Shown here one piece after another: positions 9,324-19,644 of a DNA stretch of 64,000 nt. Under the pieces are notes generated by a model. The model was not told where the DNA came from. It did no database searches and was given only the letters and a program-made list of their open reading frames with translations. The position numbers and the translations under genes are program-made. Position 1 is the first letter of the stretch, and the number at the start of each line of letters is the position of its first letter. The stretch comes from Actinomucor elegans (lineage: Eukaryota; Mucoromycota; Mucoromycetes; Mucorales; Mucoraceae), in NCBI GenBank assembly GCA_026027325.1, contig JAMSLZ010000021.1, forward strand, positions 1 to 64,000, in the 5' to 3' direction.

Positions 9324-10984
9324 CTGTATGCGAAAAAAGGGTTTCAATGTTTTATAAATTAATCTTTTTCTCTTCATATAGCTGTCTAAAATAAAACTAT
9401 GCAGTTGATGTTAGTATCAATAGAGAGCTAAAACTTTGGTCTTTTTTTCTATAGTTTTTTCTTCATTCTGAACTGTATTTAAAACTAGGGAGTTAAGGAG
9501 AAGTTGAGAATTTTTGATTTTTTGATTTTTCAAAATATGTCGTTACTTAACATCGCATAAAATTATTTTAAATTGAGCTATCGAAGAAATTTAAAACATG
9601 GTCCAAAACAATGGGACATTCTTTATGAGTAGGAAAATTAAAATAAAGAATAAAAGAAGCTGGCTCGTCCTGTCCAAATTGAATATTTTCACCACTTTTT
9701 TTTTATAAAAAAAATTAACATCATGGTTCGTTCTATTACTAAAGATAAGCAAGACACTCTCAAGTCACTGTTGTCAAGAAACACTCCTTACTCAAGAATT
9801 CAGAAACAACTACCAGACATTTCTCTAGCCACTATTAGTAGATATAAAACAAAGTTTTTTCCTACTACCAAGCCTACTAGCACTGGAAGGCCATGTTCAG
9901 TAAGCAATACAACAAAGAAATACATTCAAAATAAAATGAAAACCGGTCAATTCAAATCACCACAAGATATAAAGGCTTATCTTATTTCAGTTGGAATTAA
10001 TATGACAATGAGGAGCATTCAGTTAATGCTTCATTCTATGGGCTTCAAAGCAAAAAGAAAGCAGAAGTCTAATTTCATCTCCGAAAGCAACAGAAAAAAG
10101 CGACTTGTGTGGGCTAAACAGCATAGGATGTTAACCAAGGGCGACTGGCGTAAGTGGATATTTTCAGACGAAACAAGGGTGAACATATGGGGTTCAGACG
10201 GTATTAAGTACTATTGGTCTCAGCCAAATGATGTTGTTCGCCCTCACTATTTAGATCTCCAAATTCAGTAGGAAGGGGGTAGTGTCATGTTTTGGACTTG
10301 TATAACAGCGAAAGGCCCTGGTTATGGTACTACAATCATTGAAGGCTCGATAAATTCATCTTTGTACGTTGAAATACTTCAGTCATCACTTAAAGATACC
10401 TTAGACTATTATGAGTTGGATTCAAAACATGTTCGTTTTCAACGAGACAAGGCCACTCCTCATAGATCAACTATTGCTAAAAAGTTGTTTCCCAAAAACA
10501 AGTTCAATGTGGACCAAATTTATAACTGGCCACCACAAAGCCCGGATTTGAACCCAATTGAACATATGTGGCACCAATTGAAAAACCGTTTGGGACAGTA
10601 CCCAACTAAACCTCATACTGTAGAAGAACTAGAAAAGAGGATCAATATAGAGTGGTATAAATTTACTAAGGAGGACTGCCTGAAATAGATTGATAGCATG
10701 CCTGGTAGAATTGAAGCTGTTATAAAAAGTAAAGGTCAACAAGAACAAATTATTAATTTTTTTCCGTAATTTTTAGCAAGCTTAATTTTTTACTTTTTAA
10801 CTTTACACTTATATAAGTACTAATAAACTTTTGTTTGTTAAGAACAAAACATATATCATCTGAAAGCCCTTCATTTCTTCTACAACTTTCTCTAAGTAAC
10901 ATGTTTGTTTTATAGAGTTATAAGCTGCTTATATGATGAAATATTCAAAATTGGAAAACATTGAAACCCTTTTTTCGCATACAG
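9324..10984 (+). mobile_element. Tc1-D element (DD37E), copy 1
   Basis: 1661 bp, with inverted ends CTGTATGCGAAAAAAGGG...CCCTTTTTTCGCATACAG inserted at a TA of the LTR (TA at 9322-9323 and 10985-10986). A second copy of exactly the same length lies at 16602-18262. Confidence 0.93.
9723..10769 (+). pseudogene. Tc1-D transposase with two in-frame amber codons
   Basis: A continuous frame of 349 codons from ATG 9723 to TAA 10767-10769, interrupted only by TAG at codon 183 (10269-10271) and TAG at codon 322 (10686-10688). Order: N-terminal helix-turn-helix with TGRP linker, first catalytic Asp in FSDET, second Asp in FQRDKA, and Glu in PDLNPIEHMW. There are 37 residues between the last two, so this is a DD37E type. 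The position of codon 183 corresponds to the TVKHGGGS motif of relatives and codon 322 to the tyrosine before IDSMP. Both TAGs are also present in the second copy. It makes at most a truncated protein unless the stops are read through. Confidence 0.88.
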
Positions 10985-11093
10985 TATAATAAAAACTATC
11001 CACAGTTTTAAAAGTATTGGATGATTATCAAACGAGCTCTCACATCACGTGATAATAGAATATATTGTTTTAAGATTATTTTATTTTATAAAT

Positions 11094-11389
11094 TTATAAT
11101 TTTATTTTTTTAAGAACAGGTACAATATTGTTATTAACATTATTAAATATATCTTCCTCATTGTTTTCATATACTCTTTTGCTTTTTTTACTTTTGTTAT
11201 ATGTTTTAAATTCATAAACTTTTTTTATTTTTTTATTTGATCCATTTTTTTTAATATAAATTTCAAAACACCCATCTTTTTGTTTAATTTTAAATTCACT
11301 TAAATCATATTTTTTATTTTTTTTACAATCATACTTCTTTTAATATTATATTTAAAGTTATCATCGGCTATTAAATCTAATATGTTCAT
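11094..11389 (-). pseudogene. Merlin accessory protein, copy 1 (one-base frameshift)
   Basis: From ATG at 11387-11389 the frame encodes a peptide similar to the intact 98-residue protein at 46688-46984: an acidic start, YNIKRS, then after one missing A in a poly-A stretch a KQKDGCFEIYIKKNGSNK block, KVYEFKTYNK, and a matching end KKIKL with TAA at 11094-11096. Restoring one base gives exactly 98 residues. It is basic, AT-rich and has no domain I recognise. It lies downstream of the transposase on the same strand, near the end of the element. Function unknown; conservation in three elements suggests a role in transposition or in control of the element. Confidence 0.75.
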
Positions 11390-11929
11390 TATTTTTCTAT
11401 ATAATTGTTTTCAATTTTTAAATTTTTTATGTTGACATTATATCTAATCCAATTCATACTATTAAGTAACGCCGAGAACATATTAGAAAAGTTAATTTTA
11501 CTAGAAAATAAATCTATATTATAATAATATGTATATTAAAAAAAGGAATCTATAATATAATTATTGAAAATAATTAAAATAAAAGTTATATATATTATTG
11601 ATTAATAAATCTTTTCTTGAAAAGTATATTCAACGATGTAAGATTCATTAAATTTATAATCAATGTATGTAATATAAGAATAATTATTAGAACAATATGA
11701 AATGAATTATTTTATTAAAGATAATCATTCAAATATACTTATATACAAATTTTTTAGGTTTATAATAAAATAACTATATAATATTTAATAAATCAGTTTA
11801 ATAACATGATCAGATCATATTAATAATTGAAATAAACTTTCAAAATGCATTTTAAGTTTAATATATTTCGTGTCATATTACATTTTTATAAAAAAATCAA
11901 ATTGTATTTAATCAAGTTATATATAAACT

Positions 11930-12810
11930 TTAATCTGTCAAAAACTTTTTCCATAAATTATATTCCCTATTTTTTTTCCTCCATTGATATTCTTTTAAAA
12001 ACAATAATATATCTTTTTTGTTTCTATGTCTGGGTATTATACTCTGTTTTAATCCATTCCAAGTACCTTCAATAGTATTAGTATGTACACCTGTTATTGG
12101 ATCTTTAAAATTTTTGGAATGATTTACAGTCATATGTTTATATCCTATATTCTTTAAATTATTGTATCCTTTCCATAAATCTGTATATATTGTGGTTCCT
12201 TTTTTTACATATTTTTTAATAATTAAATCTATATTATCAATATTTCTTTCTTTAATAGGGACAAAAAAAGTTTTTTTATTTTCGTTTTTTATTTTATTTT
12301 TTAACATACTTCTTTCTACACCTCCAATAATCCATGCACCTTCTACTCTATGACCTCTATTATATTTTCTTTTAGCTATTTTACTTTCATCTACTTCTAC
12401 AATTTTATTTCTACCCCCAATTTTAATATTTCTATTACTTAATAATTGCTTATTTTTAAATGTTTTCTAAATAATTTATTATAAGATGACACAGTATTCT
12501 TTGATATTCCTAATGTTGATGCAGTAAATGAACATGGCACTTTTCCAAGAAAATAATATAGTATATGTAATTGTATATTTAATGATAATGTTAATTTATT
12601 AAATATTGTACCTTTTAAAGGTGATATAGCTTTTCTACATTTATAAAATCTGCAAACATATAATTTTTTATTTATATTTAATTTAATATCATGGTTACAT
12701 TTTAAACACTTTTCATAATGGTTAACATAGTTGTTTTCAATTAAATACAATAGTGCTTCCTTCTCATCATCAAATATTTTTTTCAAAGATTTGTATGGTT
12801 CTATAAACAT
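11930..12810 (-). pseudogene. IS1595/Merlin-type transposase, copy 1 (one frameshift)
   Basis: The N-terminal frame (12439-12810) has a zinc ribbon (CLKC, then CRFYKCRKAISPLKGT) and a helix-turn-helix with SKNTVSSYN. The C-terminal frame (11930 to about 12470) has the DDE core: VDESK with KRKYNRGHRVEG, then IYTDLWKGY, then NHSKNF...HTNTIEGTW. The two frames overlap around 12455 next to a five-A run, so a single-base indel separates them. Otherwise the gene is complete, from MFIEPYK to WKKFLTD. The same layout is seen in the copy at 47256-48136. The protein would cut and paste the element, giving the 8-bp duplications seen here. Confidence 0.9.
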
Positions 12811-12991
12811 ATAGTTCTATAAAAACCTTTTTAAGTTATATTTTAAATATAAAACAAAATTCAATTTTGTATAAAACAAAAATTAAAATGATTTCGGAGT
12901 TTTAATAATAAACCTGAGAGTTCTTTTGGGATACATCCAAAGTATTTCTATCTTTCCAAATCTCTATATCTACCACCTTCACAACAGGGTT

Positions 12992-13816
12992 GAGGTCTGG
13001 TGATTGTGGGGGCCACTCTAATACTTGATATTCTTGGTTTTTGAGGTATTCTTGTACCAAATTCGACGTATGCTTAGGATCATCGTCATGCTGGAATACC
13101 ATCTGGTCGCGCCTAAGATTCAATTCTTCTGCAGCAAAGTTGATTGTCCGATCTTGCTCGTCTTGTACGATCTCTTTGTACAGTGTTTTGTCCATATTAC
13201 CATCAATCTTGCACATCCAACCCGTTCCAGCATAAGTTAAGGCACTCCAGATCATGATACTACCACCACCGTGTTTGACTGTAACTTTGACATGTTTAGG
13301 TTGAAGCTGCTCCCCGTCCCTAATCCAAGCCCAGACACGGCCATCCGAGTTAAATCGATTGATTTTGGTCTCATCAGACCAAATAACCCGTTTCCAGTCA
13401 TCAATGGTCCAGTCACGGTGGGCTTTGCACCACTCAAGCCTCTTGCGGATGTTCTTCTTGCTAAGCAATGGCTTCTTAGGCTTCTCAATAGCACCCAAGC
13501 CTGCTCTACGAAGGGCTCTTCTAATCGTATCGGGGCTCACAAGGATACCAAGGTCCTTTTTTAATGCTTTCTTGACCTTCACAGCGTTATCCAACTTCCC
13601 TGTGGTGATTTGGCGCGAGCAATACCTTTCTTCGGCATGTGACAGGGCTTGTGGTCTGCCGCCTTTGTTCATTTTACGGTCCGAACAAGCTTGCTTTCCG
13701 ATTCGGCACACAGTAGCGGTACTAAGGCCGACCTTTTGGGATACTTCCCGAATAGTTTCGCCTGATTTCAAAAGAGAAACAATGCGATTACGTTGAGAGA
13801 CAGAGGTTGCGCGCAT
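12992..13816 (-). pseudogene. Tc1-A transposase, N-terminal and catalytic part
   Basis: About 275 residues from the ATG at 13816: two helix-turn-helix units joined by a GGRP linker, WSDET with the first catalytic Asp, VKHGGGSIM, the second Asp in FQHDDDPKH, and WPPQSPDLNP, where the solo LTR interrupts. The final Glu is in the fragment at 8682-8883, with 34 residues between the second Asp and Glu, so DD34E. The frame runs on into the LTR to 12902 as a chimeric tail. Apart from the insertion it appears undamaged. Confidence 0.93.
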
Positions 13817-14135
13817 AGGTAGAGTTAAGTTGTTATAAAATCACAAATTTACTGAGTAAAAAAACCCAAAGTTATAGTACAGTGTTTTTAACAATTTTAA
13901 AAGTATTCGGCTTGAATCTGTGGGCTCTAAGAGGAATAGCCAAGTTGTGGTATTCCATTTTTTTAATTTTTCATGATAGCAGCAAAACTGTTACAATGTT
14001 GTTCTCTCATTTCTCAATCTGTTTCTCCGAAAATACTAACGCAGTCACAAATCCGAAACATTCTTAATAAAGCCGATAACTTGGGCTTCAGAATAAGCTA
14101 TTTCTCATTTAGTGTGAATGCGATCTTGTGGAGAT

Positions 14136-14245
14136 ATAAGCGATTATGTTCAAAAACTGAAAACATTGTAACAGTTTTGCTGGTCACTGTATAAGCGATT
14201 ATGTTCAAAAACTGAAAACATTGTAACAGTTTTGCTGGTCACTGT
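14136..14245. repeat. Tandem 2 x 55-bp duplication of the outer Tc1-A end
   Basis: Bases 14136-14190 and 14191-14245 are identical and each contain the CATTGTAACAGTTTTGCTGGTCACTG terminal motif. The element therefore has two alternative right ends, at 14189 and 14244. Confidence 0.92.
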
Positions 14246-14246
14246 A

Positions 14247-14736
14247 TTTAAGCGATTTTTGCAAGTAAAATATTGCAAAGCCACAAATAATTGCTTAGCA
14301 AAAGTTATAGAGAATTTAATTGTGCATCTAAACATATATATGGCACATACAGAACTTTAGTTGTTAGACGAAGTTATTCTTTTATAAGACGTTTTTTGTC
14401 ATTTTTTTTTATTAATTCAACCATACAATTCTCAAAAAACGCAAACAATTTTCATGTGTACATATTATTCTCATAATCATTCTTTAACCATAGAGTATAT
14501 CTTTAATGGGTAATAGCAGAGTGATACAAACTCATTTATTATAATTTAAAAGCAAAGTTAGACCTTACACGAATCCCATTTTTGTACAGTCCGCTTATAA
14601 GTCGATGTTTTAAGTTGGACTTTAAAGAAACATAAATATGAAAATAGATATTTTCTTCAATATCTCCACAACCATTATAGATACAAACTTAAAAAAAAAT
14701 GGTAACCGCAATAAAAAATTATGCTTATTACGATTA
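14247..14736. other. AT-rich intergenic stretch between Tc1-A and Tc1-B
   Basis: No supported gene. The short frames are not conserved elsewhere in the window and no terminal repeats are visible. Confidence 0.4.
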
Positions 14737-14988
14737 CAGTGACTCGCAAAACTGTTCAAATGTTTGATACTTTTTTAAATATCGGGTTCAAACCTGAAGT
14801 TCTTCATTATCAACATACCATATAATTAATATCATTCGAAAGAGAAAAGATTCAGGAATGTATTCAAAAAAAAATTTATTAATAAATTGTTATTTTAAGG
14901 AATTTAATCGGACACAGAAAATCAGAATATCATTTGAACAGTTTTGCACGGATATCAAATATGACAAATATCAGTGTTTAAACGGCAT

Positions 14989-15067
14989 TTAATACTTTGT
15001 CCAGTAACCTTTTGCCTTGATACACTGTTGAATACGCTCTGGCATGCTTTCTATAACCTTTTGGCAC
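14989..15067 (-). pseudogene. Tc1-B transposase, last 25 codons
   Basis: Reads CQKVIESMPERIQQCI and ends in WTKY with TAA at 14989-14991, the normal Tc1 C-terminus. It is the continuation of the gene at 20549-21509, separated by the Mutator-like element; TTTTGGCAC at 15059-15067 is the duplicated target. Confidence 0.88.
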
Positions 15068-15085
15068 GGCTGAAGTGCAAAATAG

Positions 15086-15505
15086 GTCCAGGGAATGATG
15101 GGTAGTACATAGGAATTTGAAATTTGAAACACAGCATTTCTTATTTTTTTAAATCCGATATACAAATTTTCGGAGCTCTAGCTCCAAAACTCAGCCCTCC
15201 AATAAAAATACAAAATACAAAAAACGTCCAGGGAATGATGGGTAGTACATAGGAATTTGAAATTTGGAACACAGTATTTCTTGATCTTTTGAATCCGATG
15301 TACGAAATTTTGGAGCTGTAGCTCTAAAACTCAGCTCTCCAATAAAAATACAAGATACAAAAATCGTCCAGGGAATGATGGATAGTATGTAGGAGTTTGA
15401 AATTTGGACCATTATTAATTAGCTTTGTAAGTTTGACTTACAAAAATTCGGAGCTGTAACTGGAAAACTCAGCTCTCCAATAAAGATTACGATTCAAATA
15501 TTGCA
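15086..15505. repeat. Three ~140-bp tandem subrepeats in the left end of the Mutator-like element
   Basis: Units begin with GTCCAGGGAATGATGG at 15086, 15226 and 15366 and each contain a TCGGAGCT...CTCAGC..CTCCAATAA stretch. Two related inverted units lie at about 20291-20530 in the right end. Confidence 0.88.
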
Positions 15506-15551
15506 GTCAAAAGCCTGCAATTTCGATCAAATATATTGTAATCAAGATTTA

Positions 15552-15835
15552 TTCGCTGTCTGTCACCAATTAAGTTAATGTTAAACAGAGTTTATACTCA
15601 GCTTGTGCTTTGACAATTTTTATCGTCGCTATGGAAATCAATATTTAGCGTAACTAACTTTCATAAACTATCTATCACCGAATGGAAGTCATACTAGAGG
15701 AACAGATTATCATAAGCCCTTGTTAAATCCAGGCGAGCAGTCTTTGACTAACTCTTTTTTTTTTTTTTGTATGAAGTCTTTGACTAACTTATCCACTATG
15801 ATGTGAAGTAAAATCCAAAATTCAATTTTTTATAA
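15552..15835 (+). repeat. Diverged LTR-like sequence in the left end of the Mutator-like element
   Basis: Shares TGTCACCAATTAAGTTAATG, TACTCAGCTTGTGCTTTGAC, ATGGAAATCAATATTTAG and CATAAACTATCTATCACCGA blocks with the 364-bp Gypsy-B LTR, but with many differences and without clean LTR ends. A T run with a duplicated AGTCTTTGACTAACT follows near 15740-15795. An inverted relative lies at the opposite end of the element. Confidence 0.65.
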
Positions 15836-15844
15836 GTGGCCTAT

Positions 15845-16600
15845 GTTAAATAATAGAGACTATTATATGAATAATAACTTATTCATTATTAATCTTATCT
15901 TTAGATGAATATATTAATTTATATATTTATAACTATTTTATATGCTTATATTTAATTTAAAAATAATAAATTATATATAAATTGATAAATTACTCAAGAA
16001 AGCAGTTTTATGTTTATGCATAAAGAGGCAGCATTATATTTATGCTTGTCACTATTGACTATTTTTTATATTTTTCAGCTATAAATATGCGCCTCACGGA
16101 AGTACTTATGCGTTTATATGTTTAATATTCATGTCTCAGATGGATATATATATCTGGAATATACGCCTATAACATAACACCTTCTTAAATATTCTCTTCA
16201 CCGCACTTAGATAGGCATAGTTATAAAATCTTCATCTTTGCATATATATCCTGGGTATTAAATCACAGTTTCTTTTTTTTTGTATTATTAAAAAAGAACA
16301 GTTTCAAAAAGTATTCTTTTTAGTCTTCTTTAGTATATCATTGGGCAAACAAAAGTTCCATTGCTAAATTAAAACAGAAAAAAAGGAATATTATAAAATG
16401 TTTGCATTGTTTCTCTTTATTTTGTAACAATGAGTCTCGGTTATGATAAATGATTTTATTTAAAATATAAAATAGCAACGACTTTTATATTAAGAAAGTT
16501 ATACTGTTTCTTTTTCAATGCTCCAATTTTTCAAACAAGCTTACAATCTTTCATTAACTTCCAATAAATTATAATGAGTATATTTTATATTGTTCCATAT
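15845..16600. other. AT-rich interior of the Mutator-like element, no gene seen
   Basis: Contains the inverted, interrupted match to the repeat at 7435-7547 (about 15845-15905 and 16100-16155). Otherwise only short, unconserved frames. Confidence 0.4.
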
Positions 16601-16601
16601 A

Positions 16602-18262
16602 CTGTATGCGAAAAAAGGGTTTCAATGTTTTCCAATTTTGAATATTTCATCATATAAGCAGCTTATAACTCTATAAAACAAACATGTTACTTAGAGAAAG
16701 TTGTAGAAGAAATGAAGGGCTTTCAGATGATATATGCTTTGTTCTTAACAAACAAAAGTTTATTAGTACTTATATAAGTATAAAGTTAAAAAGTAAAAAA
16801 TTAAGCTTGCTAAAAAGTACGGAAAAAAAATTAATAATTTGTTTGTTGACCTTTACTTTTTATAACAGTTTCAATTCTACCAGGCATGCTATCAATCTAT
16901 TTCAGGCAGTCCTCCTTAGTAAATTTATACCACTCTATATTGATCCTCTTTTCTAGTTCTTCTACAGTATGAGGTTTAGTTGGGTACTGTCCCAAACGGT
17001 TTTTCAATTGGTGCCACATATGTTCAATTGGGTTCAAATCCGGGCTTTGCGGTGGCCAGTTATAAATTTGGTCCACATTGAACTTGTTTTTGGGAAACAA
17101 CTTTTTAGCAATAGTTGATCTATGAGGAGTCGGCCTTGTCTCGTTGAAAACAAACATGTTTTGAATCCAACTCATAATAGTCTAAGGTATCTTTAAATGA
17201 TGACTGAAGTATTTCAACGTACAAAGATGAATTTATCGAGCCTTCAATGATTGTAGTACCATAACCAGGGCCTTTCGCTGTTATACAAGTTCAAAACATG
17301 ACACTACCCCCTTCCTACTGAATTTGGAGATCTAAATAGTGAGGGCGAACAACATCATTTAGCTGAGACCAATAGTACTTAATACCGTCTGAAGCCCAAA
17401 TGTTAACCTTTGTTTTGTCTGAAAATATCCACTTACGCCAGTTGTCCTTGGCTAACACCCTATGTTGTTTAGCCCACGCAAGTCGCTTTTTTCTATTGCT
17501 TTCGGAGATGAAATCAGACTCTTGCTTTCTTTTTGCTTTGAAGCCCATAGAATGAAGCATTAACTAAATGTTCCTGATTGTCATATTAATTCCAACTGAA
17601 ATAAGATAAGCCTTTATATCTTGTGGTGATTTGAATTGACCAGCTTTCATCTTATTTCGAATCTATTTCTTTGTTGTATTGCTTATTGAACATGGCCTTC
17701 CAGTGATAGCAGGCTTCGTAGTAGGAAAAAACTTTGCTTTATATCTACTAATAGTGGCTAGAGAAATATTTGGTAGTTGTTTCTGGATTCTTGAGTATGG
17801 AGTGTTTGTTGACAACAGTGACTTGAGAGTGTCTTGCTTATCTTTAGTAATAGAACGAATCATGATGTTAATTTTTTTATAAAAAAAAAAGTGATGAAAA
17901 TATTCAATTTGGACAGGACGAGCCAGCTTCTTTTATTCTTTATTTTAATTTTCCTATTCATAAAGAACGTCCCATTGTTTTGGAACATGTTTTAAATTTC
18001 TTCGATAGCTCAATTTAAAATAATTTTATGCGACGCTAAGTAATGACGAATTTTGAAAAATCAAAAAATCAAAAATTCTCAAATTCGCCTTAGCTCCGTA
18101 GTGTTAAATAGAGTTCGCAATAAAGGAAAACCTATAGGAAAAAAGGCCAAAGTTTTAGCCCTCTATTGATACTAACATCAACCGCATAGTTTTATTTTAG
18201 ACAGCTGTGTAAAGAGAAAAAGGTTAATTTATAAAACATTGAAACCCTTTTTTCGCATACAG
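16602..18262 (-). mobile_element. Tc1-D element (DD37E), copy 2
   Basis: 1661 bp with the same CTGTATGCGAAAAAAGGG ends as copy 1, at a TA site (16600-16601 and 18263-18264), inserted in the Mutator-like element in the opposite orientation. Confidence 0.92.
16817..17863 (-). pseudogene. Tc1-D transposase, copy 2 (several stops and a frameshift)
   Basis: Same protein as at 9723-10769. It shares the amber at codon 183 (17315-17317) and the amber before IDSMP (16897-16899). It also has its own stops after the NTTKK motif and before MLHSMGF, a substitution that turns SDET into SDKT, and a frameshift around 17150-17175. It is certainly inactive. The two shared stops show that both copies descend from a parent already carrying them. 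Confidence 0.9.
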
Positions 18263-18264
18263 TA

Positions 18265-18718
18265 TTTAACAATTTCTTTTTTCTATCTAACAAGTTGTAT
18301 TTTGAGTAATTTATTAAAAATAAAATCGTTTATATATTCACATTTCTTGAAGCGTTAAGGGTAAAACAAAATTTCTCCTCTAAAATAACGTGACTTGCTT
18401 CGAAAAAAACCTTTTCAGGGGGGCTGTAAGAATGAAACCTCCCTTTTCCCCTTTGCAAACTTTTTTAATGTAAGTAGATTTCGTTTAGAATAAAAACAAA
18501 AATGCTACTTAGCTTTGCCTTTTTATTTTTTTCTATTGATTACGATTGCTCTGTTTACGTTGTTATATTTATGAAATATACATCATTTATGTGTGCTTTT
18601 GTTTCACGATTTTATTTTACGACAAATTTGGATTCATTTCGCTTCGTTTGACACACATGCAACAATGAAACTATTTATGTTTCCTTGTGATCTCAACAAT
18701 TTTGAAAAATTGCAACAT
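18265..18718. other. AT-rich stretch, no gene seen
   Basis: Between Tc1-D copy 2 and the minisatellite. No conserved frame or repeat was recognised; a short G/C-richer block lies near 18410-18460. Confidence 0.35.
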
Positions 18719-19135
18719 AATCTTGACAATCTGTTCACAATTTCAACGCAATCTCGACATCTGCACACATTTGCAATATAATCTCGACATTTATTCTCAA
18801 TTTTAACGCAATCTTGACATTTGTACACATTTGCAATATAATCTTGACATTTGCTCACATTTGCAATATAATCTCGACATTTATTTTCAATTTTAACGCA
18901 ATCTTGACAATTGCACACATTTGCAATATAATCTTGACATTTATTCACAATTTTAACGCAATCTTGACATTTGCACACATTTGCAATATAATCTCGACAT
19001 TTATTTTCAATTTTAACGCAATCTTGACATTTATTCTCAATTTCAACATAATCTTGACATTTATTACCAATTGTAACGCAATCTCGACATTTTTATGCAA
19101 TTGAACCGCAATCTCGACATTTGGTTTTCATTTCA
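18719..19135. repeat. 30-bp minisatellite, about 14 units
   Basis: Units follow the pattern AATCTTGACATTTRYNCACA plus a ten-base tail. Two tail types, GCAATATA and TTAACGCA, partly alternate, giving a 60-bp higher-order period. Because 30 is a multiple of three, both strands show long artificial repeat ORFs. It sits directly upstream of the two-exon gene, ending about 55 bp before its ATG. Confidence 0.92.
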
Positions 19136-19190
19136 ATAACTTTTCTTAATTGCGCTTTCTCAATCGTTATAGTTTGCTTTGGGATTTAAC

Positions 19191-19644
19191 ATGAGCCAAT
19201 ATACCGCTAGAATTGAGCCTCAGCGCCGCAGTAATCGTATTCAAGCTACCGTAGCAAGCTCTCGCATTCAAGCTACTCCCCTTTCCACTCAAAATGGTCG
19301 TGCACCCTTCCGTTCCCGTCGTCCTGCTTACGGTGATATAATCGAAAATTCTCGACTCATCGCAAATGCTGATGCCTCATTGAGGTAATATTTCTTATAT
19401 GATATTTTAATACAATAATTAACCAAGTACAACTTTTAGCCACTTGCTCTCCAATGGCGCATTTGACCGTAGTGACTTGATTTGTGGTTACAATGGTTGC
19501 TCTTTAGAACTTCAAGAACATACACGTGCCAACAGAAACCAACCATATTATTATAGATGCGTAGGCAGTCTTACTGGTAGGAGGTCATACAGATACTCGC
19601 AATTGTTGTACAATTACTCGTACAGGTTCTGGGTTAGTGGATGA
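19191..19644 (+). CDS. Two-exon hypothetical gene carried by the Mutator-like element
   Basis: Exon 1 (19191-19384) starts at the only ATG near the upstream end of the frame. A 55-bp intron (19385-19439) has GTAATA at the donor, a TTAAC branch-like site and TTTTAG at the acceptor; without splicing the frame ends at TAA four bases into the intron. Exon 2 (19440-19644) continues in frame to TGA, giving about 132 residues. The first half is basic and rich in Arg, Gln and Ser, with two SNRIQAT/SSRIQAT repeats. The second half has three spaced cysteines (CGYNGC and YYYRC), suggesting a zinc-binding fragment. I do not recognise the family. The last 67 bases form one arm of a perfect inverted repeat, so the native C-terminus may have been replaced. 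It could be a captured host gene piece or the start of a lost transposase. Confidence 0.5.

Larger units (their letters stand above)
11019..12938 (-). mobile_element. Merlin/IS1595-like DNA transposon, copy 1
   Basis: Ends are GGATGATTATCAAACGAGCTCTCA on the left and, inverted, GGATGTATCCCAAAAGAACTCTCAGG on the right. An 8-bp TSD AAAGTATT lies at 11011-11018 and 12939-12946 within the solo LTR. TSD length and the transposase family agree with Merlin elements. Two ORFs read from the GGATGTATCCC end toward the other end: transposase first, then a small accessory protein. Confidence 0.92.
8889..12986 (+). repeat. Gypsy-1-family solo LTR carrying two nested transposons
   Basis: Starts TGTTGTAAACGCTCATG and ends ACCTTCACAACA, with TSD GGGTT on both sides (8884-8888 and 12987-12991). 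Subtracting Tc1-D (9324-10984 plus TA) and the Merlin-like element (11019-12938 plus 8-bp TSD) leaves 507 bp, matching the 506-bp Gypsy-1 LTR. Confidence 0.93.
8433..14244 (-). mobile_element. Tc1-A element (DD34E), split by nested insertions
   Basis: Both ends read CAGTGACCAGCAAAACTG from outside inwards and are flanked by TA. Each end is a block of 208 bp (8433-8640 and 13982-14189) bounded outside and inside by inverted copies of the GCAAAACTGTTACAATGTT motif. The transposase on the minus strand is cut by a solo LTR. Without that LTR and the 55-bp duplication at the right end, the element is about 1.65 kb, the usual Tc1 size. Confidence 0.88.

Noticed and set aside
10269..10688. Reassigned UAG codon in this genome
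   Set aside because: TAG ends gag of Gypsy-T and the Tc1-C transposase at their expected C-termini, so it works as a stop here.
12902..12991. C-terminal tail of the 304-residue Tc1-A ORF
   Set aside because: It is translation of solo LTR and Merlin end sequence after the conserved SPDLNP motif; the true C-terminus is at 8682-8883.
18634..19104. Cys-rich repeat ORF on the minus strand and Phe/Ile-rich repeat ORF on the plus strand
   Set aside because: Both are by-products of the 30-bp minisatellite, whose period is divisible by three; long frames occur on both strands.
18719..19135. CRISPR-like array
   Set aside because: Units are contiguous 30-mers without unique spacers, in a eukaryotic transposon context.
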